Assembly: GCA_017481065.1 (NCBI GenBank) | Contig: JAFUPT010000071.1 | Coordinates: 1-14,198, forward strand | DNA: 14,198 nucleotides | Direction of reading: 5' to 3' | DNA from: Clostridia bacterium | GTDB lineage: Bacteria; Bacillota_A; Clostridia; Christensenellales; Aristaeellaceae | Part shown: in pieces, positions 6,990 to 13,776 of the stretch | Numbering within the stretch: position 1 is the first letter of the stretch | Layout: each line of letters starts with the position of its first letter | Notes under the pieces: model-generated | Told to the model about the DNA's origin: nothing | Databases searched by the model: none | What the model saw: only the letters and a program-made list of their open reading frames with translations | Position numbers and translations under genes: made by a program

Positions 6990-8163
6990 GTACAAGTATA
7001 CCTCCAACGAGGTTGAAAATCAGGCCGAAGCCCAGCAGCGCGCTCTCCCAGCGGGTGATGCTTTTCCGGTCCGGGCTCAGCAGCAGGTAGGCGAAAACCA
7101 GCGGCATCAGCTCCAGCGCGTACCTCGCGCCGAACTGCAATCCGCCCAGCGTGCGATGCATCAAAAGAAGGAATATGTTCACCGCGCCCATCAGCAATAT
7201 CATTCCCTTCGCCGGGGTGAGCCTGCGCAGCAGCAAATCTTTCACAAACCATACTGCATTGCAAATCAATACCGGGCAGCTCAGGAACATGGAAAAGCCG
7301 AACTGGTTGATGGTGATCATAGGGCCGTCGGCGGAAAAGGGCGCGCCGAAGAACAGGGTTTTCCAGTTCTGGGATATATATTTAAGCGAAAGCTGGCCGT
7401 GTTCGCTGCGGGTGAATTCCGGCAGATAGTTGTGGCCGAACTCAAAGGGATTGCCGAAGCGGGCATAGTTGTAAATTCCGTAGCAGGCGGCGATGGCGAG
7501 CCCAACGATGATGCCGGGAATGAGCCGCCTCAGCGGCCGCCTTTCCTGCAAATACATCGCCAGCAGCACCGGGCCGAGGCATACCGCGAAGGGCCGGCAG
7601 CCCACGGCGAGGGCATAGAGCAGGCAGGAGATGGCGGGCCTGTCCCGCCGCATGGAAATTACGGCAGAAATGCTGAACAAAAATGCCAGTATCTGCGCCT
7701 CGTACCAAACCCCGCCCACCAGCGTGATGGGCAGCATGGCGCTGGCGAAGCAGAGCAGTATCGCCCAGGCGATGCAGTCGCCCCACTTCATCCGCCGGGT
7801 GCGCAGCAGCTCCGAAAGCACCACAAGGCAGGCGATGGCGGTATAAATCTTCTGGAAAAGCCCGCCGGGCACATCGTCGCCGAATATCAGCGTCCACAGC
7901 AGCATCGGCACAGCCGGCACCGGGGGAAAGCTCACATAGTATTTTCCCCCGTACACCGCCAGCTCCAGGTATTCGTAATTCCGGTCGAGGGCGGTTTCTC
8001 CCCGGAGCCAGGCCTGCGCCTGCAGAAGGTAGCTCTTGTATTTATAGGAGGCGGGGGACACGCCGCTTCCTGCGCACATCAGAGCGTAGAGCAGCAGAAT
8101 GATCAGCAATGTGATGAGCGCGGCGGATATCATCCTCCGCTTTTCGGTGGAAATGCGCTGCAT
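6982..8163 (-). CDS. Polytopic membrane protein, GT-C-type glycosyltransferase-like
   Basis: A 393-residue protein with about ten to eleven predicted membrane helices and a short basic N-terminus (STEKRR). The loop after helix 1 carries AWLRGETALDRN and YGGKYYVSFPPVPAVPMLLW, a pattern seen in membrane glycosyltransferases of the GT-C fold, which use lipid-phosphate sugars and keep acidic residues in the first extracytoplasmic loop. A second periplasmic loop holds YARFGNPFEFGHNY, also frequent in that group. Basic loops (RTRRMK, QERRPLRR) fit inside-positive topology. The start is ATG 8163 with AAGGAGG 6 nt upstream. The gene heads a two-gene operon with an acyltransferase. The glycosyltransferase role is inferred from layout and loop motifs; no donor or acceptor can be named. 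Confidence 0.7.
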   Translation of the reverse strand: MQRISTEKRRMISAALITLLIILLLYALMCAGSGVSPASYKYKSYLLQAQAWLRGETALDRNYEYLELAVYGGKYYVSFPPVPAVPMLLWTLIFGDDVPGGLFQKIYTAIACLVVLSELLRTRRMKWGDCIAWAILLCFASAMLPITLVGGVWYEAQILAFLFSISAVISMRRDRPAISCLLYALAVGCRPFAVCLGPVLLAMYLQERRPLRRLIPGIIVGLAIAACYGIYNYARFGNPFEFGHNYLPEFTRSEHGQLSLKYISQNWKTLFFGAPFSADGPMITINQFGFSMFLSCPVLICNAVWFVKDLLLRRLTPAKGMILLMGAVNIFLLLMHRTLGGLQFGARYALELMPLVFAYLLLSPDRKSITRWESALLGFGLIFNLVGGILVHV

Positions 8164-8196
8164 GGCGGGCCTCCTTCCGCTTTATTTGCTGTTTCT

Positions 8197-8225
8197 ATTG
8201 TAAGGCATCGCCGTAAAAATGTAAA
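8197..8225 (-). promoter_or_regulatory. Promoter of the glycosyltransferase-acyltransferase operon
   Basis: On the minus strand TTTACA (8225-8220), a 17-nt spacer and TACAAT (8202-8197), 33 nt before the start codon. It is divergent from the rpmH promoter about 70 nt away. Confidence 0.6.
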
Positions 8226-8293
8226 GTGAGCGCTCAAAAAGCCTTCCATTGTGAAAAGTTGGAAAATGCAAAAATGAATTCACGCGGTTTAAC

Positions 8294-8322
8294 TTGACAT
8301 ATAAGGTGGAAAAAAGTATAAT
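8294..8322 (+). promoter_or_regulatory. Consensus sigma-A promoter of the rpmH operon
   Basis: TTGACA (8294-8299), a 17-nt spacer and TATAAT (8317-8322) match consensus exactly. It lies about 80 nt before rpmH, as expected for a highly expressed ribosomal gene. Confidence 0.85.
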
Positions 8323-8345
8323 GATAAGGCTGTATGTTTGGGAAG

Positions 8346-8366
8346 ATTTGCGCGGATAGCGCAAAT
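8346..8366 (+). repeat. Leader hairpin upstream of rpmH
   Basis: ATTTGCGC (8346-8353) pairs perfectly with GCGCAAAT (8359-8366) around GGATA, inside the untranslated leader between promoter and ribosome site. There is no T-run after it. It could stabilise the mRNA or be a control element. Confidence 0.5.
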
Positions 8367-8402
8367 GCCTCATATGATTACAATTGAAGGAGTTGTTTTT
8401 TC

Positions 8403-8537
8403 ATGTTCCGTACTTACCAGCCCAAGAAGCGTCAGCGTTCCAAGGTGCACGGCTTCCGCGCCCGCATGAAGACCAAGGCAGGCCGCAATGTTCTCAAGGC
8501 CCGTCGTGCCCGTGGCCGCAAGGTTCTGACCGTCTGA
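8403..8537 (+). CDS. rpmH: Ribosomal protein bL34
   Basis: A 44-residue, very basic protein of the large ribosomal subunit, binding 23S rRNA. The sequence begins [18 protein letters not shown] and has the family segments [20 protein letters not shown] and GRKVLTV. Length and sequence are standard. It starts at ATG 8403 with AAGGAG 10 nt upstream and ends in a double stop (TGA TAA). It is the first gene of the operon that continues with rnpA, the usual order in bacteria. dnaA, its common divergent neighbour, is absent. Confidence 0.97.
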   Translation: MFRTYQPKKRQRSKVHGFRARMKTKAGRNVLKARRARGRKVLTV

Positions 8538-8566
8538 TAAACGGCCGAATCATGGAGGGGCAGGAT

Positions 8567-8935
8567 ATGCATGCGCGCGTGCCGGAAGGTTTCGCGCGCA
8601 AATACAGGCTTGGCGAGAACAAGAACTATCGCTATGTCTATCGCAGAGGCAAATCATTCCCCTCGCGAAACCTGGTATTGATCTACCTGAAGGGCCGGGA
8701 GCAGAAGTTCGGCTTCTCGGTATCCGGCAAGGTGGGCAATGCCGTCACGCGCAACCGCATCCGGCGGTTTATGCGTGAGGATGTGCGCAGAATGCGCGCG
8801 AACCTGAAATGCGGAAAGTATATCTTCATTGCGCGTCCGGCGCTGAAATCGGTTCCGCATGCTGAGCTTACCCGCGAAATGCAGAATCTGCTGCATCGCG
8901 CCAAGCTCGTGAAAGAGGATATGCCCGATGCGTAA
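8567..8935 (+). CDS. rnpA: Ribonuclease P protein component
   Basis: The protein subunit of RNase P, which helps the RNA subunit remove 5' leaders from tRNA precursors. Family features are [18 protein letters not shown] at the N-terminus, [17 protein letters not shown] with the signature basic RNR helix ([11 protein letters not shown]), and a C-terminal part with KYIFIARP. The length of 122 residues is typical. ATG 8567 is chosen because GGAGGGG lies 6 nt upstream; an in-frame ATG at 8552 would place that ribosome site inside the gene. It follows rpmH by 29 nt and overlaps yidD by 8 nt (ATGCGTAA), implying coupled translation. Confidence 0.95.
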   Translation: MHARVPEGFARKYRLGENKNYRYVYRRGKSFPSRNLVLIYLKGREQKFGFSVSGKVGNAVTRNRIRRFMREDVRRMRANLKCGKYIFIARPALKSVPHAELTREMQNLLHRAKLVKEDMPDA

Positions 8936-9158
8936 GATCAAGGATTTGCCAAAGCGCTTCCTGCTTTGGATGGTTCGCTTTTACCGCAGCAGCATATCGC
9001 CAATGCATCAGCCCTGCTGCCGGTTCATCCCGACATGCTCGCAGTATGCCTTGGAGGCCATTCAAAAATACGGCGCAATCAAGGGTGGGTTTCTGGCGCT
9101 GCGCCGGATCCTGCGCTGTAATCCGTTCTGCAAGGGCGGATATGACCCGGTTCCCTGA
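8928..9158 (+). CDS. yidD: Membrane protein insertion efficiency factor
   Basis: A 76-residue YidD protein, which assists YidC-dependent membrane insertion at the inner face of the membrane. It has an amphipathic N-terminus ([18 protein letters not shown]), the signature [35 protein letters not shown] and the closing GGYDPVP. All conserved cysteines in the CxxxPTC and RCNPF motifs are present. It overlaps rnpA by 8 nt. A hairpin with a T-rich tail lies between it and yidC. Confidence 0.95.
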   Translation: MRKIKDLPKRFLLWMVRFYRSSISPMHQPCCRFIPTCSQYALEAIQKYGAIKGGFLALRRILRCNPFCKGGYDPVP

Positions 9159-9181
9159 ACCGCACATGAGGTTAATTGAAG

Positions 9182-9228
9182 ACAAAAGGAGAATGCCCCG
9201 CTGATTTGGGCGTTGGGCATTCTTTTGT
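9182..9228 (+). terminator. Attenuating hairpin between yidD and yidC
   Basis: AGAATGCCC (9190-9198) pairs with GGGCATTCT (9215-9223), extended by ACAAA/TTTGT on the outside, and a T-rich run (TTTTGTTGGATTTT) follows. It lies inside the operon, so it is probably a partial terminator that lowers yidC relative to rpmH-rnpA. I see no clear new promoter before yidC. Confidence 0.5.
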
Positions 9229-9285
9229 TGGATTTTCCTCGAATGCGGCGATTTGTCGTACAACCAATACCCTGGAGGAGATTCA

Positions 9286-10275
9286 ATGAGCGGATTATTT
9301 CAAAACATTCTGGAGTGGATCTACAGCTGGATCGGCAACTACGGCTGGTCTGTCGTGGTATTCACTGTTCTAGTGCGCCTGGTGCTTTTGCCCCTGGATA
9401 TCAAGAGCAAGAAGGGCATGCGCGCCATGACCAGAGTGCAGCCGAAGGTGCTGGCGCTTCAGAAGAAGTATGCCAATGATAAGGACAAGCTGAACCTCAA
9501 GCTCAACGAGCTCTATCGCAAGGAGCATGTGAGCCCCATGGCCGGCTGCCTGCCGATGCTCATTTCTCTGCCCATCCTGTGGTTCATGTTCGGCGCAATG
9601 CGCAATATGGGCAATGAACAAACCATCCAGATGATCATGCACATCATGGAAACCGGCGAGGTTCCCGCGATGGAAGGCTGGCTCTGGATCAAGAATGTGT
9701 TCCAGCCCGATTCGTTCATGTCCACGATCATGCCGACGGTGGATTCCCTCAAGGCCATCACGGCAGTCAATGGCTCCGCAATCCTGACCGAGGCAAACAT
9801 CGCTGCCTGCAAGGAATTCCTGGCTACCGCTGAGTACGCCGCCATCGCCGCCCAGTATGGCGCCGATCAGTTCATGAAGCTCCAGCTCAACCTGGTCTTC
9901 TTCCAGCCCGTGCTCACCCTGCCCCGTTCCTTCAGCGCCCTGTTCCAGTACGCCAACGGTCTCTTCATCCTGCCTGTACTGGCAGCCGTTTCCCAGTTCC
10001 TGATGACCACTTTCACCAATGGCAACAAGAAGCCTGCCGCCGGCGAAGTAAGCGCCGAGCAGGAAGCTGCCAACAACGCCATGAACTCTGGCTTCATGAA
10101 GTGGTTCTTCCCCCTCTTCTCCCTGTATATCTGCGCCGGCTATAACGCCGCATTCGCCATTTACTGGATGGCCGCCAACGTGATCCAGATCGTCCAGCAG
10201 GTCATCGTAAACTGGTATTTCGAGCGCAAGGACAAGCAGGAAGCCCTCGAAGAGGAAAATGCAGAGATCAAGTAA
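9286..10275 (+). CDS. yidC: YidC/Oxa1-type membrane protein insertase
   Basis: Inserts membrane proteins with or without SecYEG. The first helix (about residues 18-37) contains the conserved arginine R31 in VLVRLVLLPLDIKS, which lies in the hydrophilic groove. Next come the cytoplasmic hairpin (SKKGMRAMTRVQPKVLALQK) and SPMAGCLPMLISLPILWFMF for helix 2. A 110-residue region with WLWIKNVFQPD follows, then FILPVLAAVSQFL, FMKWFFPLFSLY and AFAIYWMAANVIQIVQQ, and a charged tail. There is no lipoprotein signal, as is usual for short clostridial YidC. ATG 9286 has GGAGGAG 6 nt upstream; an upstream TTG (9253) has no such site. The extracytoplasmic segment after helix 2 is long. jag follows after 21 nt. 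Confidence 0.95.
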   Translation: MSGLFQNILEWIYSWIGNYGWSVVVFTVLVRLVLLPLDIKSKKGMRAMTRVQPKVLALQKKYANDKDKLNLKLNELYRKEHVSPMAGCLPMLISLPILWFMFGAMRNMGNEQTIQMIMHIMETGEVPAMEGWLWIKNVFQPDSFMSTIMPTVDSLKAITAVNGSAILTEANIAACKEFLATAEYAAIAAQYGADQFMKLQLNLVFFQPVLTLPRSFSALFQYANGLFILPVLAAVSQFLMTTFTNGNKKPAAGEVSAEQEAANNAMNSGFMKWFFPLFSLYICAGYNAAFAIYWMAANVIQIVQQVIVNWYFERKDKQEALEEENAEIK

Positions 10276-10296
10276 GATTTAAGGAGGCATCTTGCC

Positions 10297-11223
10297 TTGA
10301 ACAGATTTATTGAAGCAAGCGGCAAAACCGTGAAGGACGCCATCCAGAACGGTTTGAAAGAGCTTGGCAAGACCCTTGACGAGGTAGAAACCAGCGTCAT
10401 CGAAATGGGCAGCCCCGGACTCTTCGGCATGTTCGGCAAGCCCGCCAAGGTGCGCCTCACCGTCAAGGAAGATGATTCTTTCAATATCGAAATGCCCACC
10501 TTCTCCCTCGATGGCGGCAAGAAGGCCAAGAACGAGAAGAAGCGTGAAAGCAAGTCCGCCAAGCAGGAAGCCCCTGCCAAGGTGGAAAAGGAAGTTCCCG
10601 CAGAAAAGGCCGAGTCCGCAGCCGAGGCTGCTGAGGAAGCCCCCAAGGCGGAGAAGAAGGAGCGCAAGCCCCGCAACCGCCGCAAGGAAAACAAGGAGCC
10701 CAAGGCTGAGCCCGTGACCGAGGCCGCGCCCATGGAGCCCGCCGAGCCCTTCGTGGCCACCCCCGAAGAGGAGCTGACCGATACCGCCAAGAACGCCCGC
10801 AGCTTCCTGCTGGGCCTTACTGAGAAGATGGGCGTGCCCGCTACTATCGAGGTCGGCGAATCCGAGGAGCAGCTCAAGATGGTGCTCTCCGGCGAGAACA
10901 TGTCCATCCTGATCGGCCGCCGCGGCGAGACCCTGGACGCCCTCCAGTATCTCACCAGCCTGAACGTGAACCGTGGCCGCGAGGAATACCTGCGCGTGTC
11001 CCTGGATACCGAAAATTACCGCGCAAAGCGCGAGGAAGCCCTCCGCAAGCTGGCCGTCCGCATGGCCAACCGCGCGAAGAAGAGCGGCCGCCGCGTGGCC
11101 CTCGAGCCCATGAACCCCAATGAGCGCCGCATCCTGCACTCCGCGCTGCAGAACGATCCGGAAGTCACCACCCATTCCGAAGGTGAAGAACCGTATCGCC
11201 GCGTGATCATCACCCTGAAGTGA
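10297..11223 (+). CDS. jag: Jag/KhpB RNA-binding protein (Jag-N, KH, R3H)
   Basis: A 308-residue RNA-binding protein that in Gram-positive bacteria works with KhpA on RNA and affects cell elongation and division. The start is a TTG (10297) 9 nt after AAGGAGG. Domains in order: Jag-N (about 1-55, EASGKTVKDAIQNGLKELGK and GLFGMFGKPAKV), a Lys/Glu/Ala/Pro-rich linker (about 72-160), a KH domain with its GxxG loop as IGRRGETLDALQYL (G207-RR-G210), and a C-terminal R3H domain with R277-x3-H281 in NERRILHSAL. It is the last gene of the operon; mnmE does not follow. A double-hairpin repeat and a 14-bp terminator lie downstream. Confidence 0.95.
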   Translation: MNRFIEASGKTVKDAIQNGLKELGKTLDEVETSVIEMGSPGLFGMFGKPAKVRLTVKEDDSFNIEMPTFSLDGGKKAKNEKKRESKSAKQEAPAKVEKEVPAEKAESAAEAAEEAPKAEKKERKPRNRRKENKEPKAEPVTEAAPMEPAEPFVATPEEELTDTAKNARSFLLGLTEKMGVPATIEVGESEEQLKMVLSGENMSILIGRRGETLDALQYLTSLNVNRGREEYLRVSLDTENYRAKREEALRKLAVRMANRAKKSGRRVALEPMNPNERRILHSALQNDPEVTTHSEGEEPYRRVIITLK

Positions 11224-11238
11224 TTCGGGGAGAGGATG

Positions 11239-11293
11239 TTCAGGGGCGCTGCCCCTGAAACCCCGCCAAAGGGCATGATGCCCTTTGGAAACC
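11239..11293 (+). repeat. Double-hairpin intergenic repeat, copy C
   Basis: TTCAGGGGC-GCT-GCCCCTGAA (11239-11259) then CCAAAGGGC-ATGAT-GCCCTTTGG (11266-11288). It starts 16 nt after the jag stop and ends just before the terminator. This is the cleanest copy. Confidence 0.7.
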
Positions 11294-11299
11294 CCAGAT

Positions 11300-11336
11300 A
11301 AAAGCCCTGTCCCTTTAACGGGACAGGGCTTTTGTT
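11300..11336 (+). terminator. Rho-independent terminator after jag, probably bidirectional
   Basis: A perfect 14-bp stem, AAAAGCCCTGTCCC (11300-11313) with GGGACAGGGCTTTT (11320-11333), has loop TTTAAC. T-runs on both strands let it serve jag on the plus strand and the converging small membrane gene on the minus strand. Confidence 0.9.
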
Positions 11337-11342
11337 GTGCCA

Positions 11343-11666
11343 TTAAGAATTAAATGCAGTTGAAATGAACAGAGACGAGCAGAAGGCGAAGATAATCAGC
11401 AGGATCAAAATGGCTGAAAAGAAACGGACAGCACCAGAGAAGTCCGTGTCTTTTGCAAGGGAAAAGAAGAAAAGTACCATTGGAATAAACTGAAGCAACG
11501 CTAGGATGCACTCAACAGCGTAGGGAATATCAATGCCGTATTTCGCAAGGAGGCTCATGGGAATCTGAATCAGGAGGTCAAGTGCAATGGTCAGCAGAAG
11601 CAGCTTCGTCTGACGGGGCTTTAGACGCTTTTTTCGTGGGGGCCCAGGCAGTTCATGGTTTTTCAT
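11343..11666 (-). CDS. Small hypothetical membrane protein, three helices
   Basis: A 107-residue protein I do not recognise. It has a basic, proline-containing cytoplasmic N-terminus (PPRKKRLKPRQTK), then three hydrophobic segments at about 21-41 (LLLLTIALDLLIQIPMSLL), 50-70 (AVECILALLQFIPMVLFFF) and 81-104 (RFFSAILILLIIFAFC). There is no catalytic motif. It is clearly a real gene: AAGGAGG lies 7 nt before the ATG, a near-perfect promoter precedes it, and it ends 7 nt from the bidirectional terminator. It is monocistronic, with AT-richer codon use than its neighbours, which may hint at later acquisition. Confidence 0.78.
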   Translation of the reverse strand: MKNHELPGPPRKKRLKPRQTKLLLLTIALDLLIQIPMSLLAKYGIDIPYAVECILALLQFIPMVLFFFSLAKDTDFSGAVRFFSAILILLIIFAFCSSLFISTAFNS

Positions 11667-11696
11667 TACGGACCTCCTTGTACATGTAGTAGATAG

Positions 11697-11725
11697 ATTA
11701 TATCTGTTTTAAGGGTGGGAGTCAA
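11697..11725 (-). promoter_or_regulatory. Promoter of the small membrane protein gene
   Basis: On the minus strand TTGACT (11725-11720), a 17-nt spacer and TATAAT (11702-11697), about 30 nt upstream of the start codon. Confidence 0.8.
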
Positions 11726-11819
11726 TATCAATGAACACAAACGGACAGCCATTGTTTCTGGAATGAATGGGAGCTGGGTTAGGTACAGCAGGACGAAACA
11801 ATACCAATTAGGAAATATA

Positions 11820-11850
11820 AAAAATCGACCCCGTTGGGGGTCGATTTTTC
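11820..11850 (-). terminator. Terminator of the sugar ABC importer operon
   Basis: A 12-bp stem, AAAATCGACCCC (11821-11832) with GGGGTCGATTTT (11837-11848), has loop GTTG. On the minus strand it is followed by further T residues, and it lies about 80 nt past the MalG-type permease stop. The stem is symmetric and may also act on plus-strand transcripts. Confidence 0.85.
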
Positions 11851-11855
11851 TTTCA

Positions 11856-11912
11856 GAGGGTTCCAGGGGAAATCATTTCCCTTGTTCAGGGGTCTGGGCA
11901 GCGCCCCAGCGT
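11856..11912 (-). repeat. Double-hairpin intergenic repeat, copy D
   Basis: On the minus strand CTGGGGC/GCCCAG (11909-11894, with one bulged base) is followed by ACCCCTGAAC and CAAGGGAAA-TGA-TTTCCCCTG (11884-11864). It lies between the permease stop and the terminator, the same arrangement as copy C after jag. Confidence 0.6.
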
Positions 11913-11927
11913 ATCCCCAGTCGCTGC

Positions 11928-12764
11928 TTAGCCCTTTACAGCGCCGGCAACGATGCCCTTGATGATGTACTTCTGGAGCGCCAGGTACAGGATTATGATG
12001 GGCAAAATGGAGAGCACCAGCATGGCCATCATTGCGCCCATATCCACGCTGCCGTAGCCGCCCTTGAGGTACTGGATGGCGATCGGAATCGTCTTGTACT
12101 TTCTCAGGTCGAGCACGAGGTAGGGCAGCAGGTAGTCGTTCCAGATCCACATGGTTTCAAGGATCGCGGTGGTCACATAGGTGGGCTGCAGGATGGGCAG
12201 CACGATGGAGAAGAAGGTGCGCACCGGCGTGCAGCCATCCACCATGGCGCTTTCCTCGATCTCAATGGGGCAGGATTTCATGTATCCGCAGAACATGAAT
12301 ACCGCCAGGCCCGCACCGAAGCCCAGGTATACGATCGGGATGGTGAAGGGGGTGTTGAGCTTGAGGAAGTCCGCAGTCTTGGACAGCGTGAACATGACCA
12401 TCTGGAAGGGCACGATCATGGAGAACACGCAGAGGTAATACACGATGCGGGTTGCGCGGGTCTTCACGCGGCTGATGAACCATGCGCACATGGAGGTGCA
12501 CAGCAGGATCAGCAGCACGGAAAGCACCGTGATGATAATGCTGTTCAGGAAGGAGGAGAAGAAATCAATCTTCTCCAGGCCGTTGGTGTAATTCTCCCAG
12601 CTGGAGAAGGACTTGGCGTCCGGCAGGGTGAAGGGATAGCGGCTGATGAAGGCCTTCTTCTTGAAGGAGTTGATGGCCACGATCACCAGCGGATAGATGT
12701 ACGCGATGGAAACTGCAGCCAGAATGATGGAGAGAATCCAGCCGCCCTTGCGCTTTGCTTTCAT
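11928..12764 (-). CDS. Carbohydrate ABC transporter permease, MalG/UgpE type
   Basis: One of two membrane subunits of a binding-protein-dependent sugar importer. It has six hydrophobic segments, with the first at about 8-32 (WILSIILAAVSIAYIYPLV). The EAA loop that contacts the ATPase is at about 161-194: YMKSCPIEIEESAMVDG followed by CTPVRTFFSIVLPIL. The short C-terminus GIVAGAVKG is typical of this family. It starts one nucleotide inside the upstream stop (TAATG) with AGGAGG about 11 nt earlier, so it is translationally coupled to the MalF-type partner. No ATPase gene is in the window; many such operons use a shared MsmK-type ATPase. The sugar is not predictable. Confidence 0.93.
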   Translation of the reverse strand: MKAKRKGGWILSIILAAVSIAYIYPLVIVAINSFKKKAFISRYPFTLPDAKSFSSWENYTNGLEKIDFFSSFLNSIIITVLSVLLILLCTSMCAWFISRVKTRATRIVYYLCVFSMIVPFQMVMFTLSKTADFLKLNTPFTIPIVYLGFGAGLAVFMFCGYMKSCPIEIEESAMVDGCTPVRTFFSIVLPILQPTYVTTAILETMWIWNDYLLPYLVLDLRKYKTIPIAIQYLKGGYGSVDMGAMMAMLVLSILPIIILYLALQKYIIKGIVAGAVKG

Positions 12765-13612
12765 TACTGCTGCACCTCCTTACGGTTGGTCAGCCGCATC
12801 TGCGCAATTGCCAGCACTGCGACGATAATGGTGAAGATCACGGCCTTGGCCTGGCCCGCGCCCTCCCAGCCGTTGCGGCCGTAGAAGGTTTCATAGATGT
12901 CCAGCGCCAGCAGCTTCAAACGGCCGGAGGACTCGGTGCTCAGCAGCGCCAGGTTCTGGTCGAAGAGCTTGAAGGAGTTGGTGAGGGTCAGGAAGGTGCA
13001 GATGGTGATGGAGGGCATCACCATGGGAATCTTGATCTTGAACAGCGTCTGCAGCGGGGTTGCGCCGTCGATGGAGGCCGCCTCGATCAAATCATCCGGG
13101 ATGGATTGCAGGCCCGAGATGTAGATTACCATCATATAGCCCGCCTGCTGCCAGAGCATCAGCGCGGTCAGTCCCCAGAAGCCGTATGCTTCGGAATGCA
13201 CTAGCGTGCGGCCGAACTTGGCAAGTATGCCGCTCAGCAGCAAATTCCAGATCCAGCCCAGCACAATGCCGCCGATCAAATTCGGCATGAAGAACGCCGT
13301 GCGGAAAATATTGGTGCCGCGGATGCCGCGCACCAGCAAAAGCGCCAGCACAAAGCCGAACACGTTGATCAGAATTACATTGACCACCGTGAACAGGCTG
13401 GTCATCCACAGGGAATGAACAAAGTTAGAGGAAGGATCGGTGAAGATCTTGATGTAGTTGGCCAGGCCCACGAAATGGGCGTCCGACACGGTGGTGAACT
13501 CACAGAAGGACAGGTAGAGACCCATCACAAAGGGGATCAGGAATCCGATCAGGAATGCAAGCAGGGTGGGCAATACAAAGATTGGCCAATACTTGCGCAT
13601 CGATTTCTCCAT
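12764..13612 (-). CDS. Carbohydrate ABC transporter permease, MalF/UgpA type
   Basis: The partner membrane subunit of the importer, 282 residues with about six helices (first at 8-34, YWPIFVLPTLLAFLIGFLIP). The family segment FRTAFFMPNLIGGIVLGWIW is at 103-122. The EAA loop lies at about 168-200: GLQSIPDDLIEAASIDGA followed by TPLQTLFKIKIPMVMP. It lacks the large N-terminal extension of enteric MalF, as usual in Gram-positives. The ribosome site TTAGGAGG is about 10 nt before the ATG and can fold into a small hairpin (CCTAAA/TTTAGG, 13626-13638) that would partly hide it. It lies downstream of the binding-protein gene, separated by a strong hairpin. Confidence 0.93.
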   Translation of the reverse strand: MEKSMRKYWPIFVLPTLLAFLIGFLIPFVMGLYLSFCEFTTVSDAHFVGLANYIKIFTDPSSNFVHSLWMTSLFTVVNVILINVFGFVLALLLVRGIRGTNIFRTAFFMPNLIGGIVLGWIWNLLLSGILAKFGRTLVHSEAYGFWGLTALMLWQQAGYMMVIYISGLQSIPDDLIEAASIDGATPLQTLFKIKIPMVMPSITICTFLTLTNSFKLFDQNLALLSTESSGRLKLLALDIYETFYGRNGWEGAGQAKAVIFTIIVAVLAIAQMRLTNRKEVQQ

Positions 13613-13730
13613 AGAAAACCAACCTCCTAAAATTTAGGATTACAATAATCTGCGCATCCGGCAGACGATAGCCGCTTCCGAATGGGACCCCCTCCCGGGA
13701 GCGCTTATCGAATGTCGTTTTTTTGAAAGC

Positions 13731-13756
13731 CGGGATGCGGCGTTTGCCGCATCCCG
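13731..13756 (-). repeat. 11-bp hairpin between binding-protein and permease genes
   Basis: CGGGATGCGGC (13731-13741) pairs perfectly with GCCGCATCCCG (13746-13756) around a 4-nt loop, about 20 nt past the binding-protein stop. On the minus strand A residues, not T, follow. This is the usual position of intercistronic hairpins, known from malE-malF, that stabilise the upstream mRNA and set a high binding-protein to permease ratio. Confidence 0.75.
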
Positions 13757-13776
13757 ATCGGAAAATCCGGAATGGA

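Noticed and set aside
6988..8229. A 413-codon plus-strand open frame over the glycosyltransferase-like gene
   Set aside because: Its product is rich in Gln, His, Arg and Gly with no hydrophobic core, while the opposite strand gives a coherent membrane protein with good start signals.
8384..8566. An upstream extension of rnpA running across rpmH
   Set aside because: That frame overlaps the whole of rpmH in another frame; the ribosome site at 8554-8560 places the true rnpA start at 8567.
10279..11343. A long minus-strand open frame over jag
   Set aside because: It is the antisense of the KH/R3H gene, with Leu/Gly-rich low-complexity sequence mirroring the Lys/Glu linker.
11715..12884. A 389-codon plus-strand open frame over the permease
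   Set aside because: It is antisense to a MalG-type permease, His/Glu/Gly-rich, and crosses the terminator and the repeat.
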